Below, one piece after another: positions 27,177 to 37,797 of a stretch of DNA of 37,797 bases (position 1 is its first letter; every line of letters starts with the position of its first letter). Origin of the DNA: an uncultured Piscinibacter sp. (GTDB taxonomy: Bacteria; Pseudomonadota; Gammaproteobacteria; Burkholderiales; Burkholderiaceae_C); assembly GCF_937952055.1 (NCBI RefSeq), contig NZ_CALFYO010000007.1, positions 1-37,797 on the forward strand. Direction: 5' to 3'. Below the pieces are notes generated by a model. The model saw only the letters and a list, made by a program, of their open reading frames with translations, was not told the origin of the DNA and made no database searches. The position numbers and the translations under genes were made by a program.

Positions 27177-28799
27177 ATGCGCTCGACGATGATGGATGTA
27201 CCGCTCTCGCTGAACCACTTGCTCGAGCGCTCCGGTCGCATCTTCGGCGGCGGCACGATCGTGTCGCGGCTGCCCGACAAGTCGCTGCGTCGGCACAGCT
27301 ACGCCGAGTACCACCGCCGCACGCGGGCGCTGGCCGCGGCCCTCACGGCACTCGGCCTGCGGCGCGGCGAGCGTGTGGCCACGCTGTGCTGGAACCACCA
27401 CGCCCACCTGGAGGCCTACTTCGGCATCCCCGCCGCCGGCGGCGTGATGCACACGCTCAACCTGCGCCTCGCGCCGGCGGAGATCGGCTGGATTGCGGCG
27501 GACGCCCAGGATCGCTTCCTCATCGTCGACGACATCCTGCTGCCGCTGTACCGGCAGTTCGCCGACCTGCACCGCTTCGAGCGCGTCATCGTGTTCCCGT
27601 TCTCCGGGGCGCCGGTGTCGGCCGGCTTCGACGACTACGAGCATCTGCTCGCATCGGCCGATGCCGACGGCTTCGTCTATCCGCCGCACGACGAGGACGA
27701 CGCGGTGGCCATGTGCTACACGTCCGGCACGACCGGACGGCCCAAGGGCGTGGTCTATTCGCACCGCTCGACCATCCTGCACACCCTGGTGGGCTGCCTG
27801 GCCGACTTCTGGGGCCTGAAGGGCACCGACGTGCTGATGCCGGTGACGCCGATGTTCCATGCCAACAGCTGGGGCATCCCCTATGCCGCGGTGATGATGG
27901 GGGTGAAGCTGGTCTTCCCGGGCCCGCACCTGCACCCCGACGACCTGCTCGACCTGATGCAGATCGAGCCGCCGACGCTGTCGCTGGGCGTGCCGACGAT
28001 CTGGCTCGGCCTGATCCAGGCCTACGAGCGCGCGCTCGTCGAGCAGCCCGGGCGCTGGAAGCTGCCCCAGGGCATGCGTTCGCTGGTGGGTGGGGCGGCG
28101 GTGCCGGAGTCTCTGATCCGTGCCTTCGACAAGCACGGCGTGTGGCTGCTGCAGGGCTGGGGCATGACCGAGACTTCGCCTCTGGCCACCGTGTCCTACC
28201 CGCGCGCCGAGCTGGGCGCGGTCGACGCGGAAGAGCGCTACCGCCGCGCCGCGATGGCCGGTGTGCCGGTGCCGCTGGTCGACGTGCGCATCCGCACCGA
28301 CGAGGGCACGGATGCGCCGCACGACGGCAGGACCATGGGCGAGATCCAGGTGCGCGGGCCCTTCATCACCGGCTCGTACCACGAGGTGCCGGTGAGCGAA
28401 GACAAGTTCACCCGCGACGGGTGGCTGCGCACCGGCGACGTGGCCACGATGGACGAACTGGCCTTCGTGCGCATCACCGACCGCACCAAGGACCTGATCA
28501 AGTCCGGCGGCGAATGGATCAGCTCGGTGGACCTGGAGAACGCGCTGATGGCGCACCCGGCCGTTGCCGAGGCCGCGGTGATCGCGATCCCCGACGAGAA
28601 ATGGAGCGAGCGGCCGCTGGCCTGCGTGGCGTTCAAGCCGGGGCAGGCGGCGGATGCGGCCTCGCTGTCGGCGCACCTGCTTCAGCACGGCTTCGCCAAG
28701 TGGCAGCTGCCCGAGCGCTACGAGACGATCGCCGCGGTGCCGCGCACGTCGACCGGCAAGTTCTGGAAGCTCAAGCTGCGCGAGCAGTTCCCGAAGTAG
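27177..28799 (+). CDS. Medium/long-chain fatty-acid--CoA ligase (AlkK-like)
   Basis: A 540-residue adenylate-forming enzyme that activates fatty acids with ATP and CoA. The AMP-binding P-loop is YTSGTTGRPKGVVYSH, followed by PMFHANSWGIPYAA and GWGMTETSPLATV, both characteristic of the AlkK/medium-chain group. The hinge and C-terminal catalytic Lys are in TDRTKDLIKSGGEWIS and PRTSTGKFWKLKLRE. Length is normal. Start ATG 27177 has AAGGAGA at 27163-27169; the much longer open frame upstream is out of context. Chain-length specificity is uncertain. It converges with fhs, 12 bp apart, with no strong hairpin between. Confidence 0.93.
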   Translation: MRSTMMDVPLSLNHLLERSGRIFGGGTIVSRLPDKSLRRHSYAEYHRRTRALAAALTALGLRRGERVATLCWNHHAHLEAYFGIPAAGGVMHTLNLRLAPAEIGWIAADAQDRFLIVDDILLPLYRQFADLHRFERVIVFPFSGAPVSAGFDDYEHLLASADADGFVYPPHDEDDAVAMCYTSGTTGRPKGVVYSHRSTILHTLVGCLADFWGLKGTDVLMPVTPMFHANSWGIPYAAVMMGVKLVFPGPHLHPDDLLDLMQIEPPTLSLGVPTIWLGLIQAYERALVEQPGRWKLPQGMRSLVGGAAVPESLIRAFDKHGVWLLQGWGMTETSPLATVSYPRAELGAVDAEERYRRAAMAGVPVPLVDVRIRTDEGTDAPHDGRTMGEIQVRGPFITGSYHEVPVSEDKFTRDGWLRTGDVATMDELAFVRITDRTKDLIKSGGEWISSVDLENALMAHPAVAEAAVIAIPDEKWSERPLACVAFKPGQAADAASLSAHLLQHGFAKWQLPERYETIAAVPRTSTGKFWKLKLREQFPK

Positions 28800-28811
28800 C
28801 CTGCGCGGCGG

Positions 28812-30482
28812 TCACGACAGGCCGCTGATCCTGCCCTGGCCGTCGATGTCGATCAGCTCGGCCGCGGGCACCTTGGGCAGCCCGGGCATGGTCATGATGT
28901 CGCCGCAGACCATCACGACGAATTCGGCGCCGGCCGCCAGCCGCACCTCGCGGATGTCGAGCACGTGGCCGCTGGGCGCGCCGCGCGAGGCGGCGTTGGT
29001 CGAGAAGCTCATCTGCGTCTTGGCGATGCACACCGGGAAGTGGCCGTAGCCGTCGGCCTGCAGCCGCTCGATGCGCTCGCGCACCGCGGCCGAGGCCGTG
29101 ACGCTCGCCGCACCGTAGACCTTGGTGGCGATGGCCTCCACCTTCTGCCACAGCGGAAGCACCTCGTCGTAGACGAACTGGAAGCGGTTCGGCTTCTCGC
29201 AGGCCGCCACCACCTCGCGGGCGAGCGCCTCGGCGCCGGCGCCACCTTCGGCCCAGTGTCGCGCGACCACCGCCTTGCCACCGAGTGCCTCGACGCGGCT
29301 CATGAGCAGCTCGATCTCGGCGGGCGTGTCGTGCGAGCGGTGGTTGATCGCCACCACGCAGGGCAGTCCGTAGACCTCCTGCACGTTGCGCAGGTGGCGC
29401 TCCAGGTTGGGCAGGCCGCGCTCCAGCGCCGCGACGTCCTCCTTCGACACGTCGGCCACGGCCATGCCGCCGTGGTACTTGAGTGCGCGCGCCGTCGCCA
29501 CCAGCACCGCGGCGGAAGGTCGCAGCCCGGTCTTGCGGCACTTGATGTCGATGAATTTCTCTGCGCCGAGATCGGCGCCGAAGCCGGCCTCGGTGACCAC
29601 GTAGTCGCCCAGCTTGAGCGCGGCGCGTGTGGCGATGGCGGTGTTGCAGCCGTGCGCGATGTTGGCGAACGGCCCGCCGTGTACGAAGGCCGGGTTGTTC
29701 TCCAGCGTCTGCACCAGGTTGGGCGAGATCGCGTCCTTCAGCAGCGCGGCCATCGCGCCCTGCGCCTTGAGCTGCGCGCAGGTGATCGGCCTGCGGTCGG
29801 ACGTCTCGCCGACGACGATGCGCGCCAGCCGCTCCTTCAGGTCCGAAAGACTCGTGGCCAGGCACAGGATGGCCATGATCTCCGAGGCCACCACGATGTC
29901 GAAGCCGCTCTCGCGCGGCATGCCGTTGCCCGGGCCGCCCAGGCCGATGACGTTGTCGCGCAGCGCGCGGTCGTTCATGTCCATCACCCGCTTCCAGCTG
30001 ATGCGGCGCAGGTCGAACCCGAGCGCATTGCCATGGTGGACGTGGTTGTCGATCATCGCCGCCAGCAGGTTGTGGGCGAGCGCAATGGCGGCGAAGTCAC
30101 CGGTGAAGTGCAGGTTGATCTGCTCCATCGGCACCACCTGCGCGAAGCCGCCGCCCGCGGCGCCGCCCTTCATGCCGAACACCGGCCCCAGCGAGGGCTC
30201 GCGCAGGCAGACGATGGCGCGTTTGCCGATGCGGTTGAGGGCGTCGCCCAGGCCCACGGTGGTCGTCGTCTTGCCTTCGCCGGCCGGCGTGGGCGAGATC
30301 GCGGTGACCAGCACCAGCTTGCCGTCGGGCCGGGCGGCCAGCGTGTCGAGCCAGGGCTGCGCGACCTTGCCGATGTGCCGGCCGCGCGGATCGAGCGCCT
30401 CCTCGGGAATGCCCAGCGCCTCGCTGACGGCATGGATGGGCTTCATGCGCGCGGCCTGCGCGATCTCGATGTCGGACTGCAT
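28812..30482 (-). CDS. fhs: Formate--tetrahydrofolate ligase
   Basis: A 556-residue enzyme making 10-formyl-tetrahydrofolate from formate, THF and ATP. The N-terminal P-loop TPAGEGKTTTTVGLG is clear, followed by CLREPSLGPVFGMKGGAAGGG, HFTGDFAAI, NHVHHGN, and the folate-side PSAAVLVATARALKYHGG and CVVAINH motifs. Length matches the family (about 557). The start is ATG 30482 with AGGGAG 5 nt upstream. It supplies one-carbon units for purines or assimilates formate. It is divergent from parC, with a 17-bp palindrome in the 98-bp gap. Confidence 0.97.
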   Translation of the reverse strand: MQSDIEIAQAARMKPIHAVSEALGIPEEALDPRGRHIGKVAQPWLDTLAARPDGKLVLVTAISPTPAGEGKTTTTVGLGDALNRIGKRAIVCLREPSLGPVFGMKGGAAGGGFAQVVPMEQINLHFTGDFAAIALAHNLLAAMIDNHVHHGNALGFDLRRISWKRVMDMNDRALRDNVIGLGGPGNGMPRESGFDIVVASEIMAILCLATSLSDLKERLARIVVGETSDRRPITCAQLKAQGAMAALLKDAISPNLVQTLENNPAFVHGGPFANIAHGCNTAIATRAALKLGDYVVTEAGFGADLGAEKFIDIKCRKTGLRPSAAVLVATARALKYHGGMAVADVSKEDVAALERGLPNLERHLRNVQEVYGLPCVVAINHRSHDTPAEIELLMSRVEALGGKAVVARHWAEGGAGAEALAREVVAACEKPNRFQFVYDEVLPLWQKVEAIATKVYGAASVTASAAVRERIERLQADGYGHFPVCIAKTQMSFSTNAASRGAPSGHVLDIREVRLAAGAEFVVMVCGDIMTMPGLPKVPAAELIDIDGQGRISGLS

Positions 30483-30540
30483 GGGGCTCCCTGGGGTACG
30501 GCGTGGCGCGCATGGTAGCGAAGTGCCCGGCAAGGCCAGG

Positions 30541-30557
30541 CCCGGGATGATCCCGGG
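30541..30557. promoter_or_regulatory. 17-bp palindrome between fhs and parC (operator candidate)
   Basis: CCCGGGAT G ATCCCGGG is a perfect inverted repeat with a single central base. It ends 7 bp before the putative parC -10 (30565-30570), occupying the -35 area, and is 58 bp from the fhs start. The odd-length centre and position fit a dimeric regulator site; an RNA hairpin is less likely because it is upstream of both genes. Confidence 0.45.
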
Positions 30558-30564
30558 TTTGGGC

Positions 30565-30570
30565 GAGAAT
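30565..30570 (+). promoter_or_regulatory. Possible -10 element of parC
   Basis: GAGAAT, with 10 nt before the parC ATG. It resembles the TAGAAT elements of parE and alaS but lacks the first T, and would give a leader of only a few bases. Confidence 0.3.
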
Positions 30571-30580
30571 GCCGCCCTCC

Positions 30581-32890
<2,310 letters not shown>

Positions 32891-32903
32891 GCCGGCGGGC
32901 CGG

Positions 32904-33374
32904 TCAGTCGCGACGCAGGCGCAGCGCCGCGATCGCCGCCACGGCGAGCAGCACGTACAGCGCGAGGCTCCAGAACTCGTAGGGCACGTGCAGCAGGTCG
33001 ACGGCCGCGTCCGCGCAGCTCGCGCGCACCTCGAACACGTCGGGCCAGGCCTTGTCCAGGCCCAGGCCGCTGACGATCTTGTCGGCCAGCGTGAGGTTGC
33101 ACGAGTCCGACTTCGCCGCGACGAAGTGCTGGTAGAGCGCGGCGGCGATGCCGGCGAGCGCGGCCAGCACGGACAGCCCGACGAACAGCCCCCGTCCCGG
33201 CAGGAAGGCCGCGATCAGCAGCAGCAGCGCGATGAGCACGAAGATCACCCGCTGCAGGATGCACCAGGGGCAGGGCTGCATGCCGTAGACATGCTGGCTG
33301 ATCAAAGCCAGCCCCACCGCGCCGAGGCTGACCAGCGCCAGCGCGACCAGGGCGAGTCGTTGCGTGAGCTTCAT
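32904..33374 (-). CDS. dsbB: Disulfide bond formation protein B
   Basis: A 156-residue inner-membrane protein with four helices that reoxidises DsbA and passes electrons to quinone. The first periplasmic loop has Cys35-Pro-Trp-Cys38, followed by the conserved quinone-site Arg42; the second loop has Cys92 and Cys120. Spacing and length match DsbB. Its ATG overlaps the ridA stop (ATGA), so it is probably translated from the ridA transcript. It converges with parC. Confidence 0.95.
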   Translation of the reverse strand: MKLTQRLALVALALVSLGAVGLALISQHVYGMQPCPWCILQRVIFVLIALLLLIAAFLPGRGLFVGLSVLAALAGIAAALYQHFVAAKSDSCNLTLADKIVSGLGLDKAWPDVFEVRASCADAAVDLLHVPYEFWSLALYVLLAVAAIAALRLRRD

Positions 33375-33844
33375 GCGGCTGCGGAAAGTTGGGCGATCAA
33401 CTCGATTTCGACGCAGGCGCCCATCGGGATCTGCGCCACGCCGAAGGCGCTGCGCGCATGCGCACCCTTGTCGCCGAACACGGCGCCGAGCAACTCGGAG
33501 CAGCCGTTGGTGACCAGATGCTGCTCGGTGAACTCGCCGGTGCTGTTGACCAGGCTCATCACCTTGACGATGCGCTCGACCTTGTTGAGGTCGCCCACCG
33601 CCGCGTTCAGCGTGCCCAGCAGGTCGATGGCGACGGCGCGCGCAGCCTGTTGTCCGGTGGCCGTGTCCATGTCGCGGCCGAGCTGGCCGACCCAGGGCCG
33701 GCCGTCGCGCTTGGCGATGTGGCCGGAGAGGAAGACGAGGTTGCCGCTGCGCACGAAGGGCACGTAGGCGGCAGCCGGCACGGCCACGGGAGGCAGCGTG
33801 ATGCCCATCGAGGCGAGGCGGTCATAGACGTTGGTGGTCGACAT
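33371..33844 (-). CDS. RidA/YjgF-family protein
   Basis: A 157-residue member of the YjgF/YER057c/UK114 group, slightly longer than the ~130-residue canonical RidA, of the type annotated as translation-inhibitor or reactive-enamine deaminase family. It shows FLSGHIAKRDG, QQAARAVAIDLLGTLNAAVGDLNKVERIVKV and ARSAFGVAQIPMGACVEIELIA. The conserved Arg of the RidA active site (AHARSAFGV) is present. Canonical RidA hydrolyses reactive enamine/imine intermediates; this longer subgroup is less well known. It is 49 bp from the divergent comEC and overlaps dsbB. Confidence 0.88.
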   Translation of the reverse strand: MSTTNVYDRLASMGITLPPVAVPAAAYVPFVRSGNLVFLSGHIAKRDGRPWVGQLGRDMDTATGQQAARAVAIDLLGTLNAAVGDLNKVERIVKVMSLVNSTGEFTEQHLVTNGCSELLGAVFGDKGAHARSAFGVAQIPMGACVEIELIAQLSAAA

Positions 33845-33893
33845 GGCGATCCTGGGGGCAGGGAAGACGGGGCGCAAATCCTACACTGCGGCC

Positions 33894-36326
33894 ATGGGAG
33901 GAGTGACGAGCGCGATGCGCTGGTTCGCGGCCATGGCCGCCGTGCCGGCGGGTGCGGTCTTGCAGCTGCACGAGCGCAGCCTGCTCGCCGAGCCCCTCTA
34001 CCTGGCACTCATCGCCTTCGGGTTGCTGCTCGTCGCGCTCGGCTGGCGGTGGCGACACCGGTTGCCGCTGGCCCCGCTGGCGCTCGCGGGCCTTGCTTTG
34101 GTCGGCTTCGGCAGCACCGGCTGGCGTGCCGCGCAGCGCCTGGCCGACGCCCTGCCTGTCGAACTCGAAGGCCGCGACCTGCGTCTGACCGGCGTCGTCG
34201 CCAGCCTGCCGCAGATCGGTCCGAACGGCGTGCGCTTCCGCTTCGAGGTCGAGCGCGCGACGCGGGCCGGCGAGCCGGTCGTCGTGCCCCGCATGATCTC
34301 GCTGGGCTGGTACAGCGGCTTCCACGAGGATGCCACGCTGCTGCAGCCGCAGCGCGAACTGCGTGCCGGCCAACGCTGGACCTTCAACGCAAGGCTGCGC
34401 CGCCCGCATGGCCATCTCAATCCGCATGGCTTCGACCACGAACTGCAGCTGTTCGAGCAGGGGCTGCGCGCCACCGGCTACGTGCGCGACGCACCGGTGC
34501 AGTCGGTGGTGCAGGGTGCCGCCTACCCCGTGCAGCGGCTGCGCCAGCGCCTGCGCGATGCGATCTTCGAGCACATCGCGGAGCGGCGTGCGGCGGGCGT
34601 GCTCGCCGCGCTGTCGGTGGGAGACCAGGGTGCCATCGAGCGCGAGGACTGGGACCTGTTCCGCCGCACCGGCCTGTCGCACCTGATGGCGATCAGCGGC
34701 CTGCACGTCACCATGTTCGCCTGGCTCGCCGCCGCGCTGATCGCCCGGCTCTGGCGCCTCGCCCCGCGCGCGATGCTGATGCTCCCGGTGCCGCAGGCGG
34801 CACGGTGGGGCGGCCTGGCCGCGGCCGTGGGCTATGCGGCGTTCGCCGGCTGGGGCGTGCCGGCGCAGCGCACGGTGTGGATGCTCGCCACCGTGGTGCT
34901 GCTGCGCACGCTCGGCCTGCGCTGGCCCTGGCCGCTGGTGCTCGCGCTCGCAGCGCTGGCGGTCACGGTGCTCGACCCGTGGGCACTGCTGCAGCCGGGC
35001 TTCTGGCTGTCGTTCGCGGCGGTGGGCCTGCTGATGGCCGCGGAGCCGGCGCGCGGCGACGGGTCCGGGCGCGCGGCGGTGCAGGGCTCGCGATGGCAAC
35101 GCCTCGCCGCTGCCGTCCGCGGCGGCGTGCGCACGCAACTCGTCGCCACGCTCGGCCTGGCGCCGCTCACGCTGATCTTCTTCCAGCAGTTCTCGGCGGT
35201 GGGTTTCGTCGCCAATCTGGCGGCGATTCCGCTGGTCACGCTGCTGATCACACCACTGGCGCTGTTCGGTGCCCTGATGGCGCCGCTGTGGACGCTGGCG
35301 GCGCATCTGCTGCAGGTGCTCGCGAGCGGCCTCGGCTGGCTCGCGGCGCTGCCCATGGCGGTGTGGTTCCTGCCGGTGGCACCGGCCTGGGCACAGGCCG
35401 CCGCAGTGCTCGGCGGCGCGCTGCTCGTCATGCCCTTGCCCTGGCGGCTGCGCGGGCTGGCGCTGCCGCTGCTGCTGCCGATGCTTGCCACGCCGCCGCA
35501 GCGTCCGCCGAGCGGTCACTACGAACTGCTCGCCGCCGACGTGGGTCAGGGCACGGCGGTGCTGGTGCGCACACGAAACCACCTGCTCGTCTACGACGCC
35601 GGGCCGCAGTACTCGCGCGACAGCGATGCCGGCCAGCGGGTGCTGCTGCCGCTGCTGCGCGCGCGCGGCGAGCGGCGCGTCGATCGGCTGGTGCTGAGCC
35701 ACCGCGATGCCGACCATGTCGGCGGTGCGCACGCGCTGTTCGCCGCGCTGCCGGTGGCTGAGCTGTCGAGTTCGCTCGCGCCCGATCATCCGCTCGTCGC
35801 CCTGGCGCCACTTCACACGCCCTGCGCCGCCGGCCAGACCTGGGACTGGGACGGCGTGCGCTTCGAGTTCCTGCACCCTCCGGAGGGCGACGCCGGTCCC
35901 TTCGCGCGGCCGAACGCGCTGTCGTGCGTGCTGCGCATCGCCGCGCATGGCGCGCCGACGACGCTGCTCAGCGGCGACATCGAGCGCGAGCAGGAACTGC
36001 GCCTGGCCGGCCGCCACGGCGACGCGCTGCGCGCCGACCTGCTGCTGGTGCCGCATCACGGCAGTGCCACCTCGTCGACGCCGCTCTTCCTCGACGCGGT
36101 GCAGCCCCGCTGGGCCATCGTGCAGGCCGGGTACCGCAACCGCTTCGGCCACCCGGCCGAGGCGGTGGTCGAGCGTTACCGATCCCGCGAGGTCAGGATC
36201 ATCGACAGCCCCGCCTGCGGCGCCTGGCAATGGCGATCCGATGACCCCGACACCGGTATTTGCCAACGTGACGCGGCGCGCCGCTACTGGCACCATGGGC
36301 CGGCCGGGCGTGCGCCCGGAACATGA
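33894..36326 (+). CDS. comEC: ComEC/Rec2 DNA-uptake channel protein
   Basis: About 810 residues; the inner-membrane channel for single-stranded DNA uptake in natural transformation. The N-terminal DUF4131 region is followed by a polytopic Competence domain (HLMAISGLHVTMFAWLAAAL, then several helices) and a C-terminal metallo-beta-lactamase domain with LLAADVGQGTAVLV, SHRDADHVGG, LLSGDIE and LVPHHGSATSS. All three parts are intact. The start is uncertain: ATG 33894 has a TACACT element 6 nt upstream and would be leaderless, while ATG 33915 has GGGAGGAG at 33896-33903. A complete gene suggests, but does not prove, competence; the other com/pil genes are outside the window. Confidence 0.93.
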   Translation: MGGVTSAMRWFAAMAAVPAGAVLQLHERSLLAEPLYLALIAFGLLLVALGWRWRHRLPLAPLALAGLALVGFGSTGWRAAQRLADALPVELEGRDLRLTGVVASLPQIGPNGVRFRFEVERATRAGEPVVVPRMISLGWYSGFHEDATLLQPQRELRAGQRWTFNARLRRPHGHLNPHGFDHELQLFEQGLRATGYVRDAPVQSVVQGAAYPVQRLRQRLRDAIFEHIAERRAAGVLAALSVGDQGAIEREDWDLFRRTGLSHLMAISGLHVTMFAWLAAALIARLWRLAPRAMLMLPVPQAARWGGLAAAVGYAAFAGWGVPAQRTVWMLATVVLLRTLGLRWPWPLVLALAALAVTVLDPWALLQPGFWLSFAAVGLLMAAEPARGDGSGRAAVQGSRWQRLAAAVRGGVRTQLVATLGLAPLTLIFFQQFSAVGFVANLAAIPLVTLLITPLALFGALMAPLWTLAAHLLQVLASGLGWLAALPMAVWFLPVAPAWAQAAAVLGGALLVMPLPWRLRGLALPLLLPMLATPPQRPPSGHYELLAADVGQGTAVLVRTRNHLLVYDAGPQYSRDSDAGQRVLLPLLRARGERRVDRLVLSHRDADHVGGAHALFAALPVAELSSSLAPDHPLVALAPLHTPCAAGQTWDWDGVRFEFLHPPEGDAGPFARPNALSCVLRIAAHGAPTTLLSGDIEREQELRLAGRHGDALRADLLLVPHHGSATSSTPLFLDAVQPRWAIVQAGYRNRFGHPAEAVVERYRSREVRIIDSPACGAWQWRSDDPDTGICQRDAARRYWHHGPAGRAPGT

Positions 36327-36370
36327 GTGGCCTGCTTCTTGCTATCTTGCTTCTCGAGGAGACGGATTCG

Positions 36371-37797
36371 ATGAGACCGAGTTTCGACGAGATGCATGCC
36401 TCCGGGGCCACGGTGCGCGAGCACTACCAGGGCTACGAGCGCTGGCTGGCCCAGCAGCCGCGCGACGTGATGAGTTCGCGTCGCGAAGAGGCCGAGATGA
36501 TCTTCCGCCGGGTCGGCATCACGTTCGCGGTGTACGGCGCCAAGGACGAGGACGGCGCCGGCACCGAACGGCTGATTCCCTTCGACCTGATCCCGCGCGT
36601 CATCCCCGCCCTCGAGTGGGCGGACATGGAGAAGGGCCTGGCGCAGCGCGTGACCGCCCTGAACCGCTTCATCCACGACGTCTATCACGACCAGGAGATC
36701 ATCCGCGCCGGGCTGGTGCCGGGCGACCAGATCTTCAAGAACGCGCAGTTCCGCCCGGAGATGATGGGGGTGGACGTGCCGGGCGGCGTGTACTCGCACA
36801 TCGCGGGCATCGACATCGTGCGGGCGGCGAATGCCGACGGTTCGGGCAGCTACTACGTGCTTGAGGACAACCTGCGCGTGCCCAGCGGCGTGAGCTACAT
36901 GCTGGAGAACCGCAAGATGATGATGCGGCTCTTCCCGGAGCTGTTCAGCCAGCACCGCGTCGAGCCGGTGGCGCATTACCCCGACATGCTGCTCGAGACG
37001 CTGCGCGCGGTGGCGCCCGCGGCCGTCAACGAGCCGACGGTCTGCGTGCTGACGCCCGGCATGTACAACAGCGCCTACTTCGAGCACGCCTTCCTCGCGC
37101 AGCAGATGGGCGTGGAACTGGTCGAAGGCCAGGACCTGTTCGTCAAGGACAACTTCGTCTACATGCGCACCACGCAGGGACCGAAGCGCGTGGACGTGAT
37201 CTACCGCCGCGTCGACGACGACTTCCTCGACCCGCTGGCCTTCCGCCCCGATTCGACGCTGGGCTGCGCGGGCCTGCTCTCCGTCTACCGCGCCGGCAAC
37301 GTGACCCTGTGCAACGCCATCGGCACCGGCGTGGCCGACGACAAGTCGATCTACCCCTACGTGCCGAAGATGATCGAGTTCTACCTCGGCGAGAAGCCCA
37401 TCCTCAACAACGTGCCGACCTTCCTGTGCCGCGAGGCCGACGACCTGAAGTACGTGCTCGACCATCTCCCCGAGCTGGTGGTCAAGGAGGTGCACGGCGC
37501 CGGCGGCTACGGCATGCTGGTCGGTCCGGCGGCGACGCGCGCCGAGATCGCCGATTTCCGCCGCGCGCTCGAAGCCCATCCCGAGGGCTACATCGCACAG
37601 CCGACGCTCTCGCTGTCGACCTGCCCGACCTTCGTGGAGAGTGGCATCGCGCCTCGCCACATCGACCTGCGGCCCTTCGTGCTGTCGGGCAAGACGGTGC
37701 AGATGGTTCCCGGCGGACTGACGCGCGTGGCGCTGAAGGAAGGCTCGCTGGTGGTCAATTCGTCGCAGGGCGGCGGCACCAAGGACACCTGGGTGCT
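36371..37797 (+). CDS. Circularly permuted ATP-grasp protein (CP_ATPgrasp_1; DUF404/DUF407), 3' end cut by the window
   Basis: The reading frame is open to the window edge (475 codons). It begins MRPSFDEMHASGATVREHYQ and has the family signatures FDLIPRVIPALEWADMEKGL, the DNLRVPSGVSYMLENRKMM segment, FVKDNFVYMRTT, DVIYRRVDDDFLDPL, VTLCNAIGTGVADDKSIYPY, and VVKEVHGAGGYGMLVGP with the ATP-binding Lys and Gly-rich loop. The terminal SSQGGGTKDTWVL is close to the usual C terminus, so probably only a few residues are missing. GAGGAGA at 36356-36362 supports ATG 36371; an in-frame ATG at 36323 overlaps the comEC TGA. Family members are predicted peptide ligases that occur with alpha-E proteins, transglutaminases and the Anbu protease; those would lie to the right of this window. 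Confidence 0.92.
   Translation, partial: MRPSFDEMHASGATVREHYQGYERWLAQQPRDVMSSRREEAEMIFRRVGITFAVYGAKDEDGAGTERLIPFDLIPRVIPALEWADMEKGLAQRVTALNRFIHDVYHDQEIIRAGLVPGDQIFKNAQFRPEMMGVDVPGGVYSHIAGIDIVRAANADGSGSYYVLEDNLRVPSGVSYMLENRKMMMRLFPELFSQHRVEPVAHYPDMLLETLRAVAPAAVNEPTVCVLTPGMYNSAYFEHAFLAQQMGVELVEGQDLFVKDNFVYMRTTQGPKRVDVIYRRVDDDFLDPLAFRPDSTLGCAGLLSVYRAGNVTLCNAIGTGVADDKSIYPYVPKMIEFYLGEKPILNNVPTFLCREADDLKYVLDHLPELVVKEVHGAGGYGMLVGPAATRAEIADFRRALEAHPEGYIAQPTLSLSTCPTFVESGIAPRHIDLRPFVLSGKTVQMVPGGLTRVALKEGSLVVNSSQGGGTKDTWV

Noticed and set aside
28800..28822. A terminator hairpin between the acyl-CoA ligase gene and fhs.
   Set aside because: Only a 5-bp GCCTG/CAGGC pair with a 13-nt loop is found; too weak to call.
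33894..33917. A firm choice of comEC start.
   Set aside because: Both ATG 33894 (leaderless type) and ATG 33915 (with ribosome binding site) are reasonable; sequence alone does not decide.
36323..36370. An earlier start for the ATP-grasp gene overlapping the comEC stop.
   Set aside because: In frame, but GAGGAGA directly before 36371 and the usual N terminus favour the later ATG.

Overview
This window is high-GC, gene-dense chromosomal DNA from a betaproteobacterium, most likely a Burkholderiales member of the Rubrivivax/Methylibium/Leptothrix type. The assignment rests on protein content and order (parE and parC on one segment, dapA next to bamC, coaBC overlapping dut, a RoxA/YcfD oxygenase, the last gene being a circularly permuted ATP-grasp protein) and on strong GC bias at third codon positions. 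That GC bias creates very long antisense shadow ORFs, which were discarded. No insertion sequence, integrase, prophage or CRISPR was found, and base use looks uniform, so this is core chromosome and not an island. No stretch longer than about 150 bp lacks a gene.

Layout. 1-2484: a decayed S1/P1 nuclease, then three small exported proteins (tyrosine-phosphatase-like lipoprotein, glycine-zipper protein, HdeA-like protein). 2578-2651: tRNA-Gly(CCC), followed by a hairpin. 2711-3577: a degenerate GGDEF protein. 3581-5059 (-): gabD. 5138-7765: alaS. 7772-12099 (-): a four-gene run of egtD, a CPA2-type antiporter, a YbdK/GCS2 ligase and a ChaN-like lipoprotein. 12201-16376: a TlpA-like thioredoxin, a transglutaminase-like protein, signal peptidase I, coaBC and dut, closed by a perfect 13-bp-stem palindrome. 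16400-16921 (-): SlyD-like FKBP. 16948-18578: roxA overlapping an unknown gene. 18725-18979: a small Ala-rich lipoprotein made of 11-residue repeats, with its own promoter and terminator.

19046-23871 (-): MFS transporter, a 40-residue membrane protein, a methyltransferase, dapA, bamC and a metallo-beta-lactamase-fold hydrolase. 23944-28799: parE, a GNAT acetyltransferase, a lytic transglycosylase and an acyl-CoA ligase. 28812-30482 (-): fhs. 30581-32890: parC. 32904-33844 (-): ridA overlapping dsbB. 33894-36326: comEC. 36371 to the right edge: the circularly permuted ATP-grasp gene, cut within its last residues.

How the genes work together: the window mixes housekeeping (alanyl-tRNA synthetase, both topoisomerase IV subunits, CoA, dUTP, lysine and one-carbon metabolism) with envelope functions (BamC, DsbB, TlpA, signal peptidase, lytic transglycosylase, lipoproteins). 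The best candidates for undescribed biology are the egtD/antiporter/GCS2/ChaN run without egtB, the 40-residue protein coupled on both sides to an MFS transporter and a methyltransferase, the unknown protein coupled to roxA, the 11-residue-repeat lipoprotein with a CTAG-containing operator-like element, and the ATP-grasp gene at the edge, whose relatives sit in an uncharacterised peptide-modification/protease locus. Several genes also appear to have essentially leaderless promoters (AGAAT exactly 8 nt before ATG).
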